Part shown: in pieces, positions 60,195 to 64,000 of the stretch | Layout of the letters: every line of letters starts with the position of its first letter | Numbering within the stretch: the stretch's first letter is position 1 | DNA from: Cladorhizidae sp. MBARI D1340-BT2 | Taxonomy: Eukaryota; Porifera; Demospongiae; Poecilosclerida; Cladorhizidae | Assembly: GCA_028752905.1 (NCBI GenBank) | Contig: JAQNBH010000017.1 | Span: forward strand, 31,674,283 to 31,738,282 | Direction of reading: 5' to 3' | Length of the DNA: 64,000 nt | The notes under the pieces: generated by a model | The model's database searches: none | Seen by the model: the letters and a program-made list of their open reading frames with translations, nothing else | Told to the model about the DNA's origin: nothing | Position numbers and translations under genes: made by a program

Positions 60195-60285
60195 AAAAAA
60201 AATACAATGACCTTCTCAATAATCAACTTGAATTTTTACTCCCACGACATTTCGACTAGCTACTCTAGCCTTCATTGGACAATGC
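60195..60285 (-). repeat. Decayed hammerhead-like repeat inside TIR element copy 2
   Basis: The minus strand reads AATGAAGGCTAGAGTAGCTA, then GTCGAAATGTCG, and the CTTCTCAATAATCAACTTGA flank is present. The CTGATGA half is mostly lost. Confidence 0.45.
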
Positions 60286-60659
60286 GCTTCATTGGACAAT
60301 GCGATTTGTGTATTTCTTTAGGATGTATGATAATAGAATGTTCTTCGTTGGAGAGGAACGAGCCAATCCACCGCGTGCCACTTCTGTAGGACAGGTTGAC
60401 TCCGGTAACTCTCAGTATCTCGGTCTTCTCTAGTGCCTCCTCAAGGTTCACTGAAGTTGGCATCCCATTGCTCCACCTACCTTAGTGCAAGGCCACCTCC
60501 TTTCAGACCATTGATTTGAAGGTGGTCACTCAAAAGTAGGACTACTATCATCTTTAAAAAAATAATTATGAACATTTCCCCAATTCAGAGGAAAGATTTT
60601 TTTTGTTGTACAACAGAGAACACAATTGAACACGTCCAGGCAGAAATAAAAATGAGAGA

Positions 60660-60745
60660 GCAGCAATTACAAATATATATGTGTGTGTATATAATATATA
60701 TGTGTGTGTGTATATATACATATATACAGTGTATATATATAAGTA
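60660..60745. repeat. GT/AT microsatellite
   Basis: Alternating TATATATGTGTGTG runs inside TIR element copy 2. Confidence 0.9.
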
Positions 60746-61594
60746 AGCACTTGGATGGTATGTTGGCTCAGGTAACTCCTCCAGTGTCTTGAGCTTCAAT
60801 ATGAGGTTGGCCCATCCCATTGCTCCGCCCACCTTAGTGCCTGATCATCTTGAGTAGTGGTTGATTGTGGATTTGAAGGTGGTTGCTCAAAGGTGGGACT
60901 ACAACTCCTTATGTTGTAATTTGTTTAGAAAAAAAAAGCTTCTGACGTTCATCTGTACCATTTTGCACAGGAAGGGTAAGATTGTCTTTTCTAAGTTCAA
61001 GAACCTTCATTCTTCCCACCTGAAGTAGTGTAGTCTAGTGCAAGTCTCCTGTTCCGTACCCCAGTTGAGTGTTTATCCCAGTGAGAGCATAGCAGTGCAG
61101 TCGAGCATCTGTCTTCTTCCTGAATCACTTTCATTCTACTGTCGAGCGTAGGTCTCCGTACCTCTAGCGTGCTATAAATAGCAAGCAAGAGGTGAGGAGA
61201 CCTATGCTCGACTGTGGGAAGGAAGTGCTTCCGGTAGGAGATGGATGCTTGACTGCACTGCTTCTTGATGGGACCGACGCTAGACTGGAGTGCGGAACAG
61301 GGGGCTAAGACTAGACTGCACTACTTCAGGTGTGAAGAATGAAGGCTCTGGAACGAAGAGAAGACTTGAAAAATGCTCGACTGCTCGACTAAGGCTTACT
61401 AGCACACCGACACTTCTTTTTATTATTGCAAAGTGCATGCCCTGCAGCATCGCTATGCCAACGGTTCATTTCCATTTGCTACCGTTTGTTTCTGTTGCAC
61501 TGGTTATATTTACGGTGTGCATTTATTTGCGTTCACGGTATGCGTTTTTTAACGTTGCACGCAATGCAACCACCATGTTTTTATTTGGCTTGTA

Positions 61595-61980
61595 CTGTAT
61601 GTGTGTAATGATGTTGGTAGTTATGGTTTAGGTGGCGATGTATGGGGAGTACTGATGTTGTGAGTGGTGATGGTGTGAGTGATGTAGATGGTGTGGGTGG
61701 TGATGTGTAGGTGGTGATGTTGTATGGGCAATGGTGTGGGTGGTATAGATGGTGTAAGTAGTGATGGTATGTGGGTGATGATGTGGGCTGGTGATGGTGT
61801 GAGTGGTGTGGTGCAGGTGTGGTCATAGTGTAGGTGGTGATGACGTGTGGTAATTATGTGGATGGTGATGGTGCAGGTGGTACCATGATTATATGGGCAG
61901 TAATGGTATGAGGAAGGTGTGGGTAATGATACTGTGTGGGTGGTGTGGTGTGGGTGGTGTAAGTGGTAATGGGTGTGAAA
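61595..61980. repeat. GT-rich degenerate minisatellite, right part
   Basis: The same kind of units as 59065-59305 (GGTGGTGATGGTGTGAGTG) resume right after TIR element copy 2 and continue to 61.98 kb. Confidence 0.85.
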
Positions 61981-62464
61981 AACCAAAGGATTGGATTGGT
62001 GTGTGTATAAGGAACTATTTTTCAATTAAAAATGTTTCGGGTTTTACTTATTGAGATTACTTTTTAGAAAATGTTCCACTTCAAAATTATCATGCCAAAA
62101 AATGGTCTTCCTTGAGCTATTTGGCACATTCCTCTTCTGATACACAGCTAACTTCTCTTAGCCTTCTTGGCTCTGGAGGGCTGAATCTGCCTTCTCTTTC
62201 TTCCACTTGCATACAGATGCTTTAGCCCTCTGAATGCTGTAAGGTGCATTCAATTTCATTGTGCCCTAGCAGGGAAGACTTGCTAGCTAACTCTACATGA
62301 TTCCCAATTTGTTATCCCCTAGATCTACAGCTGCTTGAGGGAAGTCAGAAGCTCTGGCTCCAGTGCTACACATGGGAAATATTACCACAGCTGTAGTTAT
62401 GGCAGCTGCTCTAGGTGGGCTTGCTATAGAATGAGAATACCACCTAGCTAATGTGGAGAATTGC

Positions 62465-62775
62465 CTACTTTGTTTCAGTTGTGTGTTTTGCACATGTGCA
62501 GTAAGTATTGTGTGTTTTGCACATGTGCAGTGTGTATTGTATGTTTTGCACATGTGCAGTGTGTATTGTATGTTTTGCACATGTGCAGTATATATGTATT
62601 GTGATTTGCACATGTCTTGAATGTCTTGCACATGTGCAGTAAGTATAGTGTGTATTGTATGTTTTGCACATGTGCAGTGTGTATTGTATGTTTTGCACAT
62701 GTGCAGTATATATGTATTGTGATTTGCACATGTCTTGAATGTCTTGCACATGTGCACTATGTATTGTGTGTTTTT
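62465..62775. repeat. Minisatellite with a TTGCACATGTGCA palindrome
   Basis: About nine units of 25-40 bp, each with TTGCACATGTGCA, a perfect palindrome around CACATGTG. A longer period of roughly 115-120 bp is visible, because the block with TATATATGTATTGTGATTTG occurs twice. Confidence 0.9.
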
Positions 62776-63585
62776 GTGCATGCCCAGTGAGACTGGTTTC
62801 AGAAAGAGTGAGTATCATTCTTGTACAACTTGTTAAGATTACTCTGTATGAAGGAAGTCATGTAACATTTTTATCAGCTAATAATTTAATTAGTTAATAA
62901 GTTCAGCTAATTTGCAACTTGGTCTGCTGCAATACGTCTAGATAAGAATCTATACTACGTGGACCCATAATACATACACATACTAATGGCTAGTATACTG
63001 AGCAATGCGCACTCCTCCACATATCGCTAAGTAATAGTTTTCATGAAACTATGAAAAACGTAAGAAGAAGAAAAAAACTATCGGAAAAGAGTAATGCGTG
63101 TCTCGGAGCCCGAGGGAGAAAGAAAGACAGAGGACAAGAAATGAGAAGAATAGAGCCAGGACGAGCGTCCCAAATGGTGCAGCTAAACATGTGAGTGCTT
63201 CCATGTGCAGTAAAGGAAGGGAAACAGCTACCTACAGTGATGGCCCTCCGGCTGAGATTAAAAAAAAAAAAATCCCTCACCAACTCATATTCTATCGCCA
63301 AACAAATGCACTGCATTCTTTTTTAACTCTTAGAACGCCGGTGGCGTCTATACACGCCAATTTAAATCTACCCGGTGGCGTATATACACGCTCCTAAATA
63401 TGTAAATTTTTATTAGCGTTTGTTGCGTAGCTGCTTATTCTTACAGCTGCACTTTGTATTTTATCTGAGAGATCTGTTCTTGTTCTTTTGAGAAAGTATA
63501 CCGATAGCTAGCTGGCTGTTGTGTGTTTTTTAAAGAAATTTTTTTAAGGAGGGACAGTTGCAAACTTTAATTTTTATTTTTTTAC

Positions 63586-63840
63586 CTGTGGTTACAACTT
63601 TAGAGCTCAGTAGATTCTGCAAACTTCATGGTATGGACTTGATATATAGCTCAAAAGATAGGTCTCTCTGCATGCTCTCTTTTGATACTAAAATATGTTT
63701 CATAGGTATAACTATAGGCAAGTTACTAGACCCTAAAGCGGAGGGACTTCAAAAACCTGCACCCGAAAATCGCCGGAGAAAACCACTCCGAAGTGCAAAA
63801 AAATTAAAAATGGTACAAGTGGCTAGAGGAAGCTCTAGAG
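63586..63840. mobile_element. Foldback MITE, left half (copy D), cut by another element
   Basis: It matches the left arm of copies A and B, from CTGTGGTTACAACTTTAGAG to AAGTGGCTAGAGGAAG. At 63841 it stops and a different terminal sequence begins. Confidence 0.7.
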
Positions 63841-64000
63841 CAGTGTTTACCAAAGTACGGCCCGCGGGCCAGATCCGGCCCACTAAGCTCTTCAATCCGG
63901 CCCAGTAGCATCAAAGCAAAAAAATGCAGGTTTGGTGAAAATTGGTCCAGGCATCTGGGAGCTAAATAAATAAGTAAAAATGGCGAGAAAGTTGGTAAGT
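63841..64000 (+). mobile_element. Probable hAT-type element end, cut by the window edge
   Basis: CAGTGTTTACCAAAGTACGG followed by CCCGCGGGCCAGATCCGGCCC resembles the CAGTG...GCGGCCCGCGGGCC terminal inverted repeats common to animal hAT elements (from memory). The 8 bases before it, CTCTAGAG, would be one copy of the target duplication. The partner end lies outside the window. Confidence 0.5.

Larger units (their letters stand above)
59314..61584. mobile_element. Non-coding TIR element, copy 2 (inserted in a GT-rich minisatellite)
   Basis: The left end ATAAAAACATGGTGGTTGCA and the right end TGCAACCACCATGTTTTTAT are inverted repeats. Internal blocks match copy 1 in reverse order, including TTGGTGACC-type sequence near 59.49 kb, the CATTGCTCCACCTACCTTAG region near 60.46 kb, and the palindrome at 60.98-61.43 kb. 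It additionally holds a decayed hammerhead-like repeat (60.2 kb) and TA/GT microsatellites. The GT-rich repeat continues on both sides. Confidence 0.7.

Noticed and set aside
63558..63908. 116-codon plus-strand frame as a protein
   Set aside because: It reads through the left arm of the foldback MITE and into the hAT-like terminal repeat. The same peptide start appears in other MITE copies.

Overview
This is animal (metazoan) nuclear DNA: AT-rich, with interrupted genes, GT-AG introns, long introns, and many decayed transposons and tandem repeats. No bacterial operon, CRISPR array or viral genome is visible. The transposon families (pogo/Tc1-like, hAT, piggyBac-like MITE, a Ty3-type element with a Gmr1-like gene order, non-LTR fragments) and the divergence of the two host genes suggest an early-branching marine invertebrate. 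A sponge is my best guess, but the window does not prove it.

Two host genes can be rebuilt exon by exon. On the minus strand, malonyl-CoA decarboxylase (MLYCD) runs from about 40.03 kb down to 15.75 kb in eight coding exons. All exon junction phases agree, giving 484 codons plus a stop. Only the start codon and targeting-peptide exon is not found. On the plus strand, a secreted/ER-type 2-Cys peroxiredoxin (PRDX4) starts at 51,943. Its signal-peptide exon is short, and two further exons lie at 57.64 and 58.83 kb. Its last exon or exons, with the resolving cysteine, lie beyond the window or were not seen. The two genes face away from each other, separated by a 7.7-kb satellite-like array and about 3.7 kb of other sequence.

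Layout. 0-3.7 kb: a small minisatellite, then unassigned DNA. 3.7-5.7 kb: relic of a non-LTR retrotransposon. 6.7-7.56 kb: plus-strand gag relic. 7.56-12.61 kb: minus-strand Ty3-type LTR element with integrase before reverse transcriptase. 12.6-14.6 kb: broken transposase-like gene. 15.7-40.0 kb: MLYCD, with introns filled by minisatellites, a pogo-like transposase relic, foldback MITEs, hammerhead-like repeats and a piggyBac-like MITE. 40.5-48.25 kb: the 26/30-bp array. 50.87-51.5 kb: LINE 3' relic. 51.94-59.06 kb: PRDX4 exons, with a hAT relic and MITEs in intron 1. 59.07-62 kb: a GT-rich minisatellite split by a 2.3-kb inverted-terminal-repeat element. 62-64 kb: another minisatellite, a half MITE, and the probable end of a hAT element at the window edge.

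The most unusual feature is how tandem arrays, host splice sites and mobile elements are interwoven. Several arrays abut or include exon boundaries. One array is built from the catalytic-motif DNA of a transposase. Both copies of one mobile element sit inside minisatellites.
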